From: Archivesica marissinica
Taxonomy: Eukaryota; Mollusca; Bivalvia; Venerida; Vesicomyidae
Length of the DNA stretch: 64,000 nucleotides
NCBI GenBank assembly: GCA_014843695.1
Contig: CM026390.1
Span: forward strand, 100,703,200 to 100,767,199
Direction: 5' to 3'
Within the stretch, counting starts at the first letter, position 1, and each line of letters begins with the position of its first letter. Below the pieces are notes generated by a model. That model was given only the letters and a program-made list of their open reading frames with translations. It was not told the origin of the DNA and made no database searches. A program made the translations under genes and the position numbers. Below are positions 40,701 through 55,700 of the stretch, piece by piece.

Positions 40701-43700
40701 AGTGTTAGACAGCTAGATCAGTAGATAGGAGTGTTAGACAGCTAGATCAGTAGATAGGAGTGTTAGACAGCTAGATCAGTATATGTGAGTGTTGGACAGC
40801 TAGATCAGTATATGTGAGTGTTGGACAGCTAGATCGGTAGATGGGAGTGTTAGACAGCTAGATCAGTATATGTGAGTGTTGGACAGCTAGATCAGTATAT
40901 GTGAGTGTTGGACAGCTAGATCAGTATATGTGAGTGTTGGACAGTTAGATCGGTAGATGGGAGTGTTAGACAGCTAGATCAGTAGATAGGAGTGTTAGAC
41001 AGCTAGATCAGTATATGTGAGTGTTGGACAGCTAGATCAGTATATGTGAGTGTTGGACAGCTAGATCGGTAGATGGGAGTGTTAGACAGCTAGATCAGTA
41101 TATGTGAGTGTTGGACAGCTAGATCAGTATATGTGAGTGTTGGACAGCTAGATCAGTATATGTGAGTGTTGGACAGTTAGATCGGTAGATGGGAGTGTTA
41201 GACAGCTAGATCAGTAGATAGGAGTGTTAGACAGCTAGATCAGCTACGAGATGTGAAGGCATTTGTACCTCCATAATAATACTGGTCCACAGTTTTCAGC
41301 CAGCCAACATCATCATGTGTGTGCGGTACCAGATGGACATTTATCATGTCATCTTTCACTGAATTACAACTCTGAAACATAGATACACCCCTGGATTACA
41401 ACTCTAAAACATATATACACCCCTGGATTACAACTCTAAAACATAGATACACTCCTGGATTACAACTATAAAACATAGATACATCCCTGGATTACAACTC
41501 TAAAACATAGATACATCCCTGGATTACAACTCTAAAACATAGATACACCACTGGATTACAACTCTAAAACATAGATACATCCCTGGATTACAACTCTAAA
41601 ACATAGATACACCCCTGGATTACAACTCTAAAACATAGATACACCCCTGGATTACAACTCTAAAACATAGATACATCCCTGGATTACAACTCTAAAACAT
41701 AGATACACACCTGGATTACAACTCTAAAACATAGATACACCACTGGATTACAACTCTAAAACATAGATACACCCCTGGATTACAACTCTAAAACATAGAT
41801 ACACCACTGGATTACAACTCTAAAACATAGATACATCCCTGGATTACAACTCTAAAACATAGATACACCCCTGGATTACAACTCTAAAACATAGATACAC
41901 CCCTGGATTACAACTCTAAAACATAGATACATCCCTGGATTACAACTCTAAAACATAGATACACACCTGGATTACAACTCTAAAACATAGATACACCACT
42001 GGATTACAACTCTAAAACATAGATACACCCCTGGATTACAACTCTAAAACATAGATACACCACTGGATTACAACTCTAAAACATAGATACACCACTGGAT
42101 TACAACTCTAAAACATAGATACACCACTGGATTACAACTCTAAAACATAGATACACCCCTGGATTACAACTCTAAAACATAGATACACCACTGGATTACA
42201 ACTCTAAAACATAGATACATCCCTGGATTACAACTCTAAAACATAGATACACCCCTGGATTACAACTCCATAACAACCATTCTCAGTAAGGCAATGGTAT
42301 ACAATATATAATGACCTGTCCATAACAGCCACCCTCAGTAAGGCAATGATACACAATACATAGTGACCTGTCCATAACAACCATCCTCAGTAAGGCAATG
42401 GTATACAATACAGTGACCTGTCCATAACAACCATCCTCAGTAAGGCAATGGTACACAATACATAGTGACCTGTCCATAACAACCATCCTCAGTAAGGCAA
42501 TGATACACAATACATAGTGACCAGTCCATAACAACCATCCTCAGTAAGGCAATGGTACACAATACATAGTGACCTGTCCATAACAACCATCCTCAGTAAG
42601 GCAATGATACACAATACACAGTGACCTGTCCATAACAACCATCCTCAGTAAGGCAACGATACACAATGACCTGTCCATAACAGCCATCCTCAGTAAGGCA
42701 ATGGTACACAATATATAGTGACCTGTCCATAACAACCATCCTCAGTAAGGCAATGGTACACAATATACAGTGACCTGTCCATAACAACCATCCTCAGTAA
42801 GGCAATGATACACAATACATAGTGACCTGTCCATAACAACCATCCTCAGTAAGGCAATGGTACACACTATATAGTGACTTGTCCATAACAACCATTCTCA
42901 GTAAGGCAATGGTACACAATATACAGTGACCTGTCCATAACAACCATCCTCAGTAAGGCAATGGTACACAATACACAGTGACCTGTCCATAACAGCCATC
43001 CTCAGTAAGGCAATGATACACAATACACAGTGACCTGTGATACACAATACAGTGACCTGTCCATAACAACCATCCTCAGTAAGGCAATGGTACACAATAT
43101 ACAGTAACCTGTCCATAACAACCATCCTCAGTAAGGCAATGATACACAATACATAGTGACCTGTCCATAACAACCATCCTCAGTAAGGCAATGGTACACA
43201 ATATATAGTGACCTGTCCATAACAACCATCCTCAGTAAGGCAATGGTACACAATATACAGTGACCTGTCCATAACAACCATCCTCAGTAAGGCAATGGTA
43301 CACAATACATAGTGACCTGTCCATAACAACCATCCTCAGTAAGGCAGTGGTACACAATACATAGTGACCTGTCCATAACAACCATTCTCAGTAAGGCAGT
43401 GGTACACAATACATAGTGACCTGTCCATAACAACCATCCTCAGTAAGGCAATGATACACAATACATAGTGACCTGTTCATAACAACCATCCTCAGTAAGG
43501 CAATGATACACAATACATAGTGACCTGTCCATAACAGCCATCCTCAGTAAGGCAATGATACAAAATACATAGTGACCTGTCCATAGCAACCATCCTCAGT
43601 AAGGCAATGGTACACAATATACAGTGACCTGTCCATAACAACCATCCTCAGTAAGGCAATGGTACACAATATACAGTGACCTGTCCATAGCAACCATCCT

Positions 43701-46700
43701 CAGTAAGGCAATGGTACACAATATACAGTGACCTGTCCATAACAACCATCCTCAGTAAGGCAATGGTACACAATATACAGTGACCTGTCCATAACAACCA
43801 TCCTCAGTAAGGCAATGGTACACAATACACAGTGACCTGTCCATAACAACCATCCTCAGTAACGCAATGGTACACAATACATAGTGACCTGTCCATAACA
43901 ACCATCCTCAGTAAGGCAATGGTACACAATATACAGTGACCTGTCCATAACAACCATCCTCAGTAAGGCAATGGTACACAATATACAGTGACCTGTCCAT
44001 AACAACCATCCTCAGTAAGGCAATGGTACACAATATACAGTGACCTGTCAATAACAACCATCCTCAGTAAGGCAATGGTACACAATACATAGTGACCTGT
44101 CCATAACAACCATCCTCAGTAAGGCAATGATACACAATACATAGTGAACTGTCCATAACAACCATCCTCAGTAAGGCAATGGTACACAATACATAGTGAC
44201 CTGTCCATAACAACCATCCTCAGTAAGGCAATGATACACAATACATAGTGACCTGTCCATAACAACCATCCTCAGTAAGGCAATGGTACACAATACCTAG
44301 TGACCTGTCCATAACAACCATCCTCAGTAAGGCAATGATACACAATACATAGTGACCTGTCCATAACAACCATCCTCAGTAAGGCAATGGTACACAATAC
44401 ATAGTGACCTGTCCATAACAACCATCCTCAGTAAGGCAATGATACACAATGACCTGTCCATAACAGCCATCCTCAGAAAGGCAATGGTACACAATACATA
44501 GTGACCTGTCCATAACAACCATCCTCAGTAAGGCAATGGTGCACACTATATAGTGACCTGTCCATAACAACCATCCTCAGTAAGGCAATGGTACACAATA
44601 TATAGTGACCTGTCCATAACAACCATCCTCAGTAAGGAAATGGTACACAATATACAGTGACCTGTCCATAACAACCATCCTCAGTAAGGCAATGGTACAC
44701 AATACACAGTGACCTGTCCATAACAGCCATCCTCAGTAAGGCAATGATACACAATACACAGTGACCTGTGATACACAATACACAGTGACCTGTCCATAAC
44801 AACAATCCTCAGTAAGGCAATGGTACACAATACACAGTGACCTGTCCATAACAACCATCCTCAGTAAGGCAATGGTACACAATACATAGTGACCTGTCCA
44901 TAACAACCATCCTCAGTAAGGCAATGATACACACTACATAGTGACCTGTCCATAACAACCATCCTCAGTAAGGCAATGATACACAATACATAGTGACCTG
45001 TCTATAACATCCATCCTCAGTAAGGCAATGGTACACAATGCATAGTGACCTGTCCATAACAACCATTCTCAGTAAGGCAATGATACACACTACATAGTGA
45101 CCTGTCCATAACAACCATCCTCAGTAAGGCAATGATACACAATACACAGTGACCTGTCCATAACAACCATTCTCAGTAAGGCAGTGGTACACAATACATA
45201 GTGACCTGTCCATAACAACCATCCTCAGTAAGGCAATGGTACACAATATACAGTGACCTGTCCATAACAACCACCCTCAGTAAGGCAATGGTACACAATA
45301 AACAGTGACCTGTCCATAACAACCATCCTCAGTAAGGCAATGATACATAATATACAGTGACCTGTCCATAACAACCATCCTCAGTAAGGCAATGATACAC
45401 AATATACAGTGACCTGTCCATAACAACCATCCTCAGTAAGGCAATGGTACACAATATACAGTGACCTGTCCATAACAACCATCCTCAGTAAGGCAATGGT
45501 ACACAATATACAGTGACCTGTCCATAACAACCATCCTCAGTAAGGCAATGGTACACAATACACAGTGACCTGTCCATAACAACCATCCTCAGTAAGGCAA
45601 TGGTACACAATACATAGTGACCTGTCCATAACAACCATCCTCAGTAAGGCAATGGTACACAATACACAGTGACCTGTCCATAACAACCATTCTCAGTAAG
45701 GCAATGATACACAATACATAGTGACCTGTCCATAACAACCATCCTCAGTAAGGCAATGATACACAATACACAGTGACCTGTCCATAACAGCCATCCTCAA
45801 TAAGGCAATGGTACACAATACATAGTGACCTGTCCATAACAACCGTCCTCAGTAAGGCAATGGTATACAATACAAAGTGACCTGTCCATAACAACCATCC
45901 TCAGTAAGGCAATGATACACAATGACCTGTCCATATCAGCCATCCTCAGTAAGGCAATGGTACACAATACATAGTGACCTGTCCATCACAACCATCCTCA
46001 GTAAGGCAATGGTACACACTATACAGTGACCTGTCCATAACAACAATCCTCAGTAAGGCAATGATACACAATACATAGTGACCTGTCCATAACAACCATC
46101 CTCAGTAAGGCAATGGTACACAATATATAGTGACCTGTCCATAACAACCATCCTCAGTAAGGCAATGGTACACAATATACAGTGACCTGTCCATAACAAC
46201 CATCCTCAGTAAGGCAATGGTACACAATACACAGTGACCTGTCCATAACAGCCATCCTCAGTAAGGCAATGATACACAATACAGAGTGACCTGTGATACA
46301 CAATACACAGTGACCTGTCCATAACAACCATCCTCAGTAAGGCAATGGTACACAATACACAGTGACCTGTCCATAACAACCATCCTCAGTAAGGCAATGG
46401 TACACAATACATAGTGACCTGTCCATAACAACCATCCTCAGTAAGGCAATGATACACACTACATAGTGACCTGTCCATAACAACCATCCTCAGTAAGGCA
46501 ATGATACACAATACATAGTGACCTGTCCATAACAACCATTCTCAGTAAGGCAATGATACACACTACATAGTGACCTGTCCATAACAACCATCCTCAGTAA
46601 GGCAATGATACACAATACACAGTGACCTGTCCATAACAACCATTCTCAGTAAGGCAGTGGTACACAATACATAGTGACCTGTCCATAACAACCATCCTCA

Positions 46701-49700
46701 GTAAGGCAATGGTACACAATATACAGTGACCTGTCCATAACAACCATCCTCAGTAAGGCAATGGTACATAATATACAGTGACCTGTCCATAACAACCATC
46801 CTCAGTAAGGCAATGGTACACAATACACAGTGACCTGTCCATAACAACCATCCTCAGTAAGGCAATGGTACACAATACATAGTGACCTGTCCATAACAAC
46901 CATCCTCAGTAAGGCAATGGTACACAATATACAGTGACCTGTCCATAACAACCATCCTCAGTAAGGCAATGGTACACAATATACAGTGACCTGTCCATAA
47001 CAACCATCCTCAGTAAGGCAATGATACACAATACACAGTGACCTGTCCATAACAGCCATCCTCAGTAAGGCAATGGTACACAATACATAGTGACCTGTCC
47101 ATAACAACCGTCCTCAGTAAGGCAATGGTATACAATACATAGTGACCTGTCCATAACAACCATCCTCAGTAAGGCAATGATACACAATACATAGTGACCT
47201 GTCCATAACAACCATCCTCAGTAAGGCAATGATACACAATACATAGTGACCTGTCCATAACAACCATCCTCAGTAAGGCAATGGTACACAATACATAGTG
47301 ACCTGTCCATAACAACCATCCTCAGTAAGGCAATGATACACAATACATAGTGACCTGTCCATAACAACCATCCTCAGTAAGGCAATGGTATACAATACAT
47401 AGTGACCTGTCCATAACAACATCCTCAGTAAGGCAATGATACAATACATGTGTGTTCCATCCTCAGTAAGGCAATGGTATACAATACATAGTGACCTGTC
47501 CATAACAACCATCCTCAGTAAGGCAATGGTATACAATACATAGTGACCTGTCCATAACAACCATCCTCAGTAAGGCAATGATACACAATACATAGTGACC
47601 TGTCCATAACAACCATCCTCAGTAAGGCAATGGTACACAATACATAGTGACCTGTCCATAACAACCATCCTCAGTAAGGCAATGATACACAATACATAGT
47701 GACCTGTCCATAACAACCATCCTCAGTAAGGCAATGGTACACAATACATAGTGACCTGTCCATAACAACCATCCTCAGTAAGGCAATGATACACAATACA
47801 TAGTGACCTGTCCATAAAAACCATTCTCAGTAAGGCAATGATACACAATACATAGTGACCTGTCCATAACAACCATTCTCAGTAAGGCAATGATACACAA
47901 TACACAGTGACCTGTCCATAACAACCATCCTCAGTAAGGCAATGATACACAATACATAGTGACCTGTCCATAACAACCATTCTCAGTAAGGCAATGATAC
48001 ACAATACATAGTGACCTGTCCATAACAACCATCCTCAGTAAGGCAATGATTCACAATACATAGTGACCTGTCCATAACAACCATTCTCAGTAAGGCAATG
48101 ATACACAATACATAGTGACATGTCCATAACAACCATCCTCAGTAAGGCAATGGTACACAATATACAGTGACCTGTCCATAACAACCATCCTCAGTAAGGC
48201 AATGGTACACAATATACAGTGACCTGTCCATAACAACCATCCTCAGTAAGGCAATGGTACACAATATACAGTGACCTGTCCATAACAACCATCCTCAGTA
48301 AGGCAATGATACACAATACACAGTGACCTGTCCATAACAGCCATCCTCAGTAAGGCAATGGTACACAATACATAGTGACCTGTCCATAACAACCGTCCTC
48401 AGTAAGGCAATGGTATACAATACATAGTGACCTGTCCATAACAACCATCCTCAGTAAGGCAATGATACACAATGACCTGTCCATAACACCATCCTCAGTA
48501 AGGCAATGGTACACAATACATAGTGACCTGTCCATAACAACCATCCTCAGTAAGGCAATGGTACACAATACACAGTGACCTGTCCATAACAACCATCCTC
48601 AGTAAGGCAATGATACACAATACATAGTGACCTGTCCATAACAACCATCCTCAGTAAGGCAATGGTACACAATATACAGTGACCTGTCCATAACAACCAT
48701 CCTCAGTAAGGCAATGGTACACAATATACAGTGACCTGTCCATAACAACCATCCTCAGTAAGGCAATGGTACACAATACACAGTGACCTGTCCATAACAA
48801 CCATCCTCAGTAAGGCAATGATACACAATGACCTGTCCATAACAGCCATCCTCAGTAAGGCAATGGTACACAATACATAGTGACCTGTCCATAACAACCA
48901 TCCTCAGTAAGGCAATGGTATACAATACATAGTGACCTGTCCATAACAACCATCCTCAGTAAGGCAATGGTACACAATACATAGTGACCTGTCCATAACA
49001 ACCATCCTCAGTAAGGCAATGGTATACAATACATAGTGACCTGTCCATAACAACCATCCTCAGTAAGGCAATGATACACAATACATAGTGACCTGTCCAT
49101 AACAACCATCCTCAGTAAGGCAATGGTATACAATACATAGTGACCTGTCCATAACAACCATCCTCAGTAAGGCAATGGTATACAATACATAGTGACCTGT
49201 CCATAACAACCATCCTCAGTAAGGCAATGATACACAATACATAGTGACCTGTCCATAACAACCATCCTCAGTAAGGCAATGGTATACAATACATAGTGAC
49301 CTGTCCATAACAACAATCCTCAGTAAGGCAATGATACACAATACATAGTGACCTGTCCATAACAACCATCCTCAGTAAGGCAATGGTACACAATACATAG
49401 TGACCTATCCATAACAACCATCCTCAGTAAGGCAATGATACACAATACATAATGACCTGTCCATAAAAACCATTCTCAGTAAGGCAATGATACACAATAC
49501 ATAGAGACCTGTCCATAACAACCATTCTCAGTAAGGCAATGATACACAATACACAGTGACCTGTCCATAACAACCATTCTCAGTAAGGCAATGATACACA
49601 ATACATAGTGACCTGTCCATAACAACCATTCTCAGTAAGGCAATGATACACAATACATAGTGACCTGTCCATAACAACCATCCTCAGTAAGGCAATGATT

Positions 49701-52700
49701 CACAATACATAGTGACCTGTCCATAACAACCATTCTCAGTAAGGCAATGATACACAATACATAGTGACCTGTCCATAACAACCATCCTCAGTAAGGCAAT
49801 GGTACACAATATACAGTGACCTGTCCATAACAACCATCCTCAGTAAGGCAATGGTACACAATACATAGTGACCTGTCCATAACAACCATCCTCAGTAAGG
49901 CAATGATACACAATACACAGTGACCTGTCCATAACAACCATCCTCAGTAAGGCAATGGTACACAATACATAGTGACCTGTCCATAACAACCATCCTCAGT
50001 AAGGCAATGGTACACAATACATGTGACCTGTCCATAACACTACAATACATAGTGACCTGTCCATAACAACCATCCTCAGTAAGGCAATGGTACACAATAC
50101 ATAGTGACCTGTCCATAACAACCATCCTCAGTAAGGCAATGGTATACAATACATAGTGACCTGTCCATAACAACCATCCTCAGTAAGGCAATGATACACA
50201 ATACATAGTGACCTGTCCATAACAACCATCCTCAGTAAGGCAATGGTACACAATACATAGTGACCTGTCCATAACAACCATCCTCAGTAAGGCAATGGTA
50301 CACAATACATAGTGACCTGTCCATAACAACCATCCTCAGTAAGGCAATGATACACAATACATAGTGACCTGTCCATAACAACCATCCTCAGTAAGGCAAT
50401 GGTACACAATACATAGTGACCTGTCCATAACAACCATCCTCAGTAAGGCAATGATACACAATGTACACAATACATAGTGACCTGTCCATAACAACCATCC
50501 TCAGTAAGGCAATGATACACAATACATATGACCTGTCCATAACAACCATTCTCAGTAAGGCAATGATACACAATACATAGTGACCTGTCCATAACAACCA
50601 TTCTCAGTAAGGCAATGATACACAATACATAGTGACCTGTCCATAACAACCATTCTCAGTAAGGCAATGATACACAATACATAGTGACCTGTCCATAACA
50701 ACCATCCTCAGTAAGGCAATGATACACAATACATAGTGACCTGTCCATAACAACCATCCTCAGTAAGGCAATGATACACAATACATAGTGACCTGTCCAT
50801 AACAACCATTCTCAGTAAGGCAATGATACACAATACATAGTGACCTGTCCATAACAACCATCCTCAGTAAGGCAATGGTACACAATATACAGTGACCTGT
50901 CCATAACAACCATCCTCAGTAAGGCAATGGTACACAATATAGTGACCTGTCCATAACAACCATCCTCAGTAAGGCAATGGTACACAATATACAGTGACCT
51001 GTCCATAACAACCATCCTCAGTAAGGCAATGGTACACAATATACAGTGACCTGTCCATAACAACCATCCTCAGTAAGGCAATGGTACACAATACATAGTG
51101 ACCTGTCCATAACAACCATCCTCAGTAAGGCAATGGTACACAATACATAGTGACCTGTCCATAACAACCATCCTCAGTAAGGCAATGGTACACAATACAT
51201 AGTGACCTGTCCATAACAACCATCCTCAGTAAGGCAATGGTACACAATACATAGTGACCTGTCCATAACAACCATCCTCAGTAAGGCAATGGTATACAAT
51301 ACATAGTGACCTGTCCATAACAACCATCCTCAGTAAGGCAATGATACACAATACATAGTGACCTGTCCATAACAACCATCCTCAGTAAGGCAATGGTATA
51401 CAATACATAGTGACCTGTCCATAACAACCATCCTCAGTAAGGCAATGGTACACAATACATAGTGACCTGTCCATAACAACCATCCTCAGTAAGGCAATGG
51501 TATACAATACATAGTGACCTGTCCATAACAACAATCCTCAGTAAGGCAATGATACACAATACATAGTGACCTGTCCATAACAACCATCCTCAGTAAGGCA
51601 ATGGTACACAATACATAGTGACCTATCCATAACAACCATCCTCAGTAAGGCAATGATACACAATACATAATGACCTGTCCATAAAAACCATTCTCAGTAA
51701 GGCAATGATACACAATACATAGAGACCTGTCCATAACAACCATTCTCAGTAAGGCAATGATACACAATACACAGTGACCTGTCCATAACAACCATTCTCA
51801 GTAAGGCAATGATACACAATACATAGTGACCTGTCCATAACAACCATTCTCAGTAAGGCAATGATACACAATACATAGTGACCTGTCCATAACAACCATC
51901 CTCAGTAAGGCAATGATTCACAATACATAGTGACCTGTCCATAACAACCATTCTCAGTAAGGCATTGATACACAATACACAGTAACCTGTCCATAACAGC
52001 CATCCTCAGTAAGGCAATGGTACACAATACATAGTGACCTGTCCATAACAACCGTCCTCAGTAAGGCAATGGTATACAATACATAGTGACCTGTCCATAA
52101 CAACCATCCTCAGTAAGGCAATGCTACACAATACATAGTGACCTGTCCATAACAACCATCCTCAGTAAGGCAATGGTATACAATACATAGTGACCTGTCC
52201 ATAACAACCATCCTCAGTAAGGCAATGATACACAATACATAGTGACCTGTCCATAACAACCATCCTCAGTAAGGCAATGGTATACAATACATAGTGACCT
52301 GTCCATAACAACAATCCTCAGTAAGGCAATGATACACAATACATAGTGACCTGTCCATAACAACCATCCTCAGTAAGGCAATGGTACACAATACATAGTG
52401 ACCTATCCATAACAACCATCCTCAGTAAGGCAATGATACACAATACATAATGACCTGTCCATAAAAACCATTCTCAGTAAGGCAATGATACACAATACAT
52501 AGAGACCTGTCCATAACAACCATTCTCAGTAAGGCAATGATACACAATGCACAGTGACCTGTCCATAACAACCATTCTCAGTAAGGCAATGATACACAAT
52601 ACATAGTGACCTGTCCATAACAACCATTCTCAGTAAGGCAATGATACACAATACATAGTGACCTGTCCATAACAACCATCCTCAGTAAGGCAATGATTCA

Positions 52701-55700
52701 CAATACATAGTGACCTGTCCATAACAACCATTCTCAGTAAGGCAATGATACACAATACATAGTGACATGTCCATAACAACCAACCTCAGTAAGGCAATGG
52801 TACACAATATACAGTGACCTGTCAATAACAACCATCCTCAGTAAGGCAATGGTACACAATATACAGTGACCTGTCCATAACAACCATCCTGAGTAAGGCA
52901 ATTATACACAATACACAGTGACCTGTCCATAACAGCCATCCTCAGTAAGGCAATGGTACACAATACATAGTGACCTGTCCATAACAACCGTCCTCAGTAA
53001 GGCAATGGTATACAATACATAGTGACCTGTCCATAACAACCATCCTCAGTAAGGCTATGATACACAATGACCTGTCCATAACAGCCATCCTCAGTAAGGC
53101 AATGGTACACAATACATAGTGACCTGTCCATAACAACCATCCTCAGTAAGGCAATGGTACACACTATACAGTGACCTGTCCATAACAACCATCCTCAGTA
53201 AGGCAATGATACACAATACATAGTGACCTGTCCATAACAACCATCCTCAGTAAGGCAATGGTACACAATATATAGTGACCTGTCCATAACAACCATCCTC
53301 AGTAAGGCAATGGTACACAATATACAGTGACCTGTCCATAACAACCATCCTCAGTAAGGCAATGGTACACAATACACAGTGACCTGTCCATAACAACCAT
53401 CCTCAGTAAGGCAATGATACACAATGACCTGTCCATATCAGCCATCCTCAGTAAGGCAATGGTACACAATACATAGTGACCTGTCCATAACAACCATCCT
53501 CAGTAAGGCAATGATACACAATACATAGTGACCTGTCCATAACAACCATTCTCAGTAAGGCAATGATACACACTACATAGTGACCTGTCCATAACAACCA
53601 TCCTCAGTAAGGCAATGATACACAATACACAGTGACCTGTCCATAACAACCATCCTCAGTAAGGCAATGGTACACAATATACAGTGACCTGTCCATAACA
53701 ACCATCTTCAGTAAGGCAATGGTACACAATACACAGTGACCTGTCTATAACAACCATCCTCAGTAAGGCAATGGTACACAATACATAGTGACCTGTCCAT
53801 AACAACCATCCTCAGTAAGGCAATGGTACACAATATACAGTGACCTGTCCATAACAACCATCCTCAGTAAGGCAATGGTACACAATATACAGTGACCTGT
53901 CCATAACAACCATCCTCAGTAAGGCAATGGTACACAATACACAGTGACCTGTCCATAACAACCATCCTCAGTAAGGCAATGATACACAATGACCTGTCCA
54001 TATCAGCCATCCTCAGTAAGGCAATGGTACACAATACATAGTGACCTGTCCATCACAACCATCCTCAGTAAGGCAATGATACACAATACAGAGTGACCTG
54101 TGATACACAATACACAGTGACCTGTCCATAACAACCATCCTCAGAAAGGCAATGGTACACAATACACAGTGACCTGTCCATAACAACCATCCTCAGTAAG
54201 GCAATGGTACACAATACATAGTGACCTGTCCATAACAACCATCCTCAGTAAGGCAATGATACACACTACATAGTGACCTGTCCATAACAACCATCCTCAG
54301 TAAGGCAATGATACACAATACATAGTGACCTGTCCATAACAACCATTCTCAGTAAGGCAATGATACACACTACATAGTGACCTGTCCATAACAACCATCC
54401 TCAGTAAGGCAATGATACACAATACACAGTGACCTGTCCATAACAACCATTCTCAGTAAGGCAGTGGTACACAATACATAGTGACCTGTCCATAACAACC
54501 ATCCTCAGTAAGGCAATGGTACACAATATACAGTGACCTGTCCATAACAACCATCCTCAGTAAGGCAATGGTACATAATATACAGTGACCTGTCCATAAC
54601 AACCATCCTCAGTAAGGCAATGGTACACAATATACAGTGACCTGTCCATAACAACCATCTTCAGTAAGGCAATGGTACACAATACACAGTGACCTGTCTA
54701 TAACAACCATCCTCAGTAAGGCAATGGTACACAATACATAGTGACCTGTCCATAACAACCATCCTCAGTAAGGCAATGGTACACAATATACAGTGACCTG
54801 TCCATAACAACCATCCTCAGTAAGGCAATGGTACACAATATACAGTGACCTGTCCATAACAACCATCCTCAGTAAGGCAATGATACACAATACACAGTGA
54901 CCTGTCCATAACAGCCATCCTCAGTAAGGCAATGGTACACAATACAAAGTGACCTGTCCATAACAACAGTCCTCAGTAAGGCAATGTTATACAATACATA
55001 GTGACCTGTCCATAACAACCATCCTCAGTAAGGCAATGATACACAATACATAGTGACCTGTCCATAACAACCATCCTCAGTAAGGCAATGATACACAATA
55101 CATAGTGACCTGTCCATAACAACCATCCTCAGTAAGGCAATGGTATACAATACATAGTGACCTGTCCATAACAACCATCCTCAGTAAGCCAATGGTATAC
55201 AATACATAGTGACCTGTCCATAACAACCATCCTCAGTAAGGCAATGATACACAATACATAGTGACCTGTCCATAACAACCATCCTCAGTAAGGCAATGGT
55301 ATATAATACATAGTGACCTGTCCATAACAACAATCCTCAGTAAGGCAATGATACACAATACATAGTGACCTGTCCATAACAACCATCCTCAGTAAGGCAA
55401 TGGTACACAATATATAGTGACCTGTCCATAACAACCATCCTCAGTAAGGCAATGGTACACAATATACAGTGACCTGTCCATAACAACCATCCTCAGTAAG
55501 GCAATGGTACACAATACACAGTGACCTGTCCATAACAGCCATCCTCAGTAAGGCAATGATACACAATACAGAGTGACCTGTGATACACAATACACAGTGA
55601 CCTGTCCATAACAACCATCCTCAGAAAGGCAATGGTACACAATACACAGTGACCTGTCCATAACAACCATCCTCAGTAAGGCAATGGTACACAATACATA

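Noticed and set aside
23025..42268. CRISPR-like regular repeats
   Set aside because: Units are contiguous tandem repeats without unique spacers, in a eukaryotic gene.
42283..53493. Repeated ORFs of about 64-96 codons starting MLWTGH
   Set aside because: Read-through of the 52-bp array; each ends in the same repeat-borne stop.
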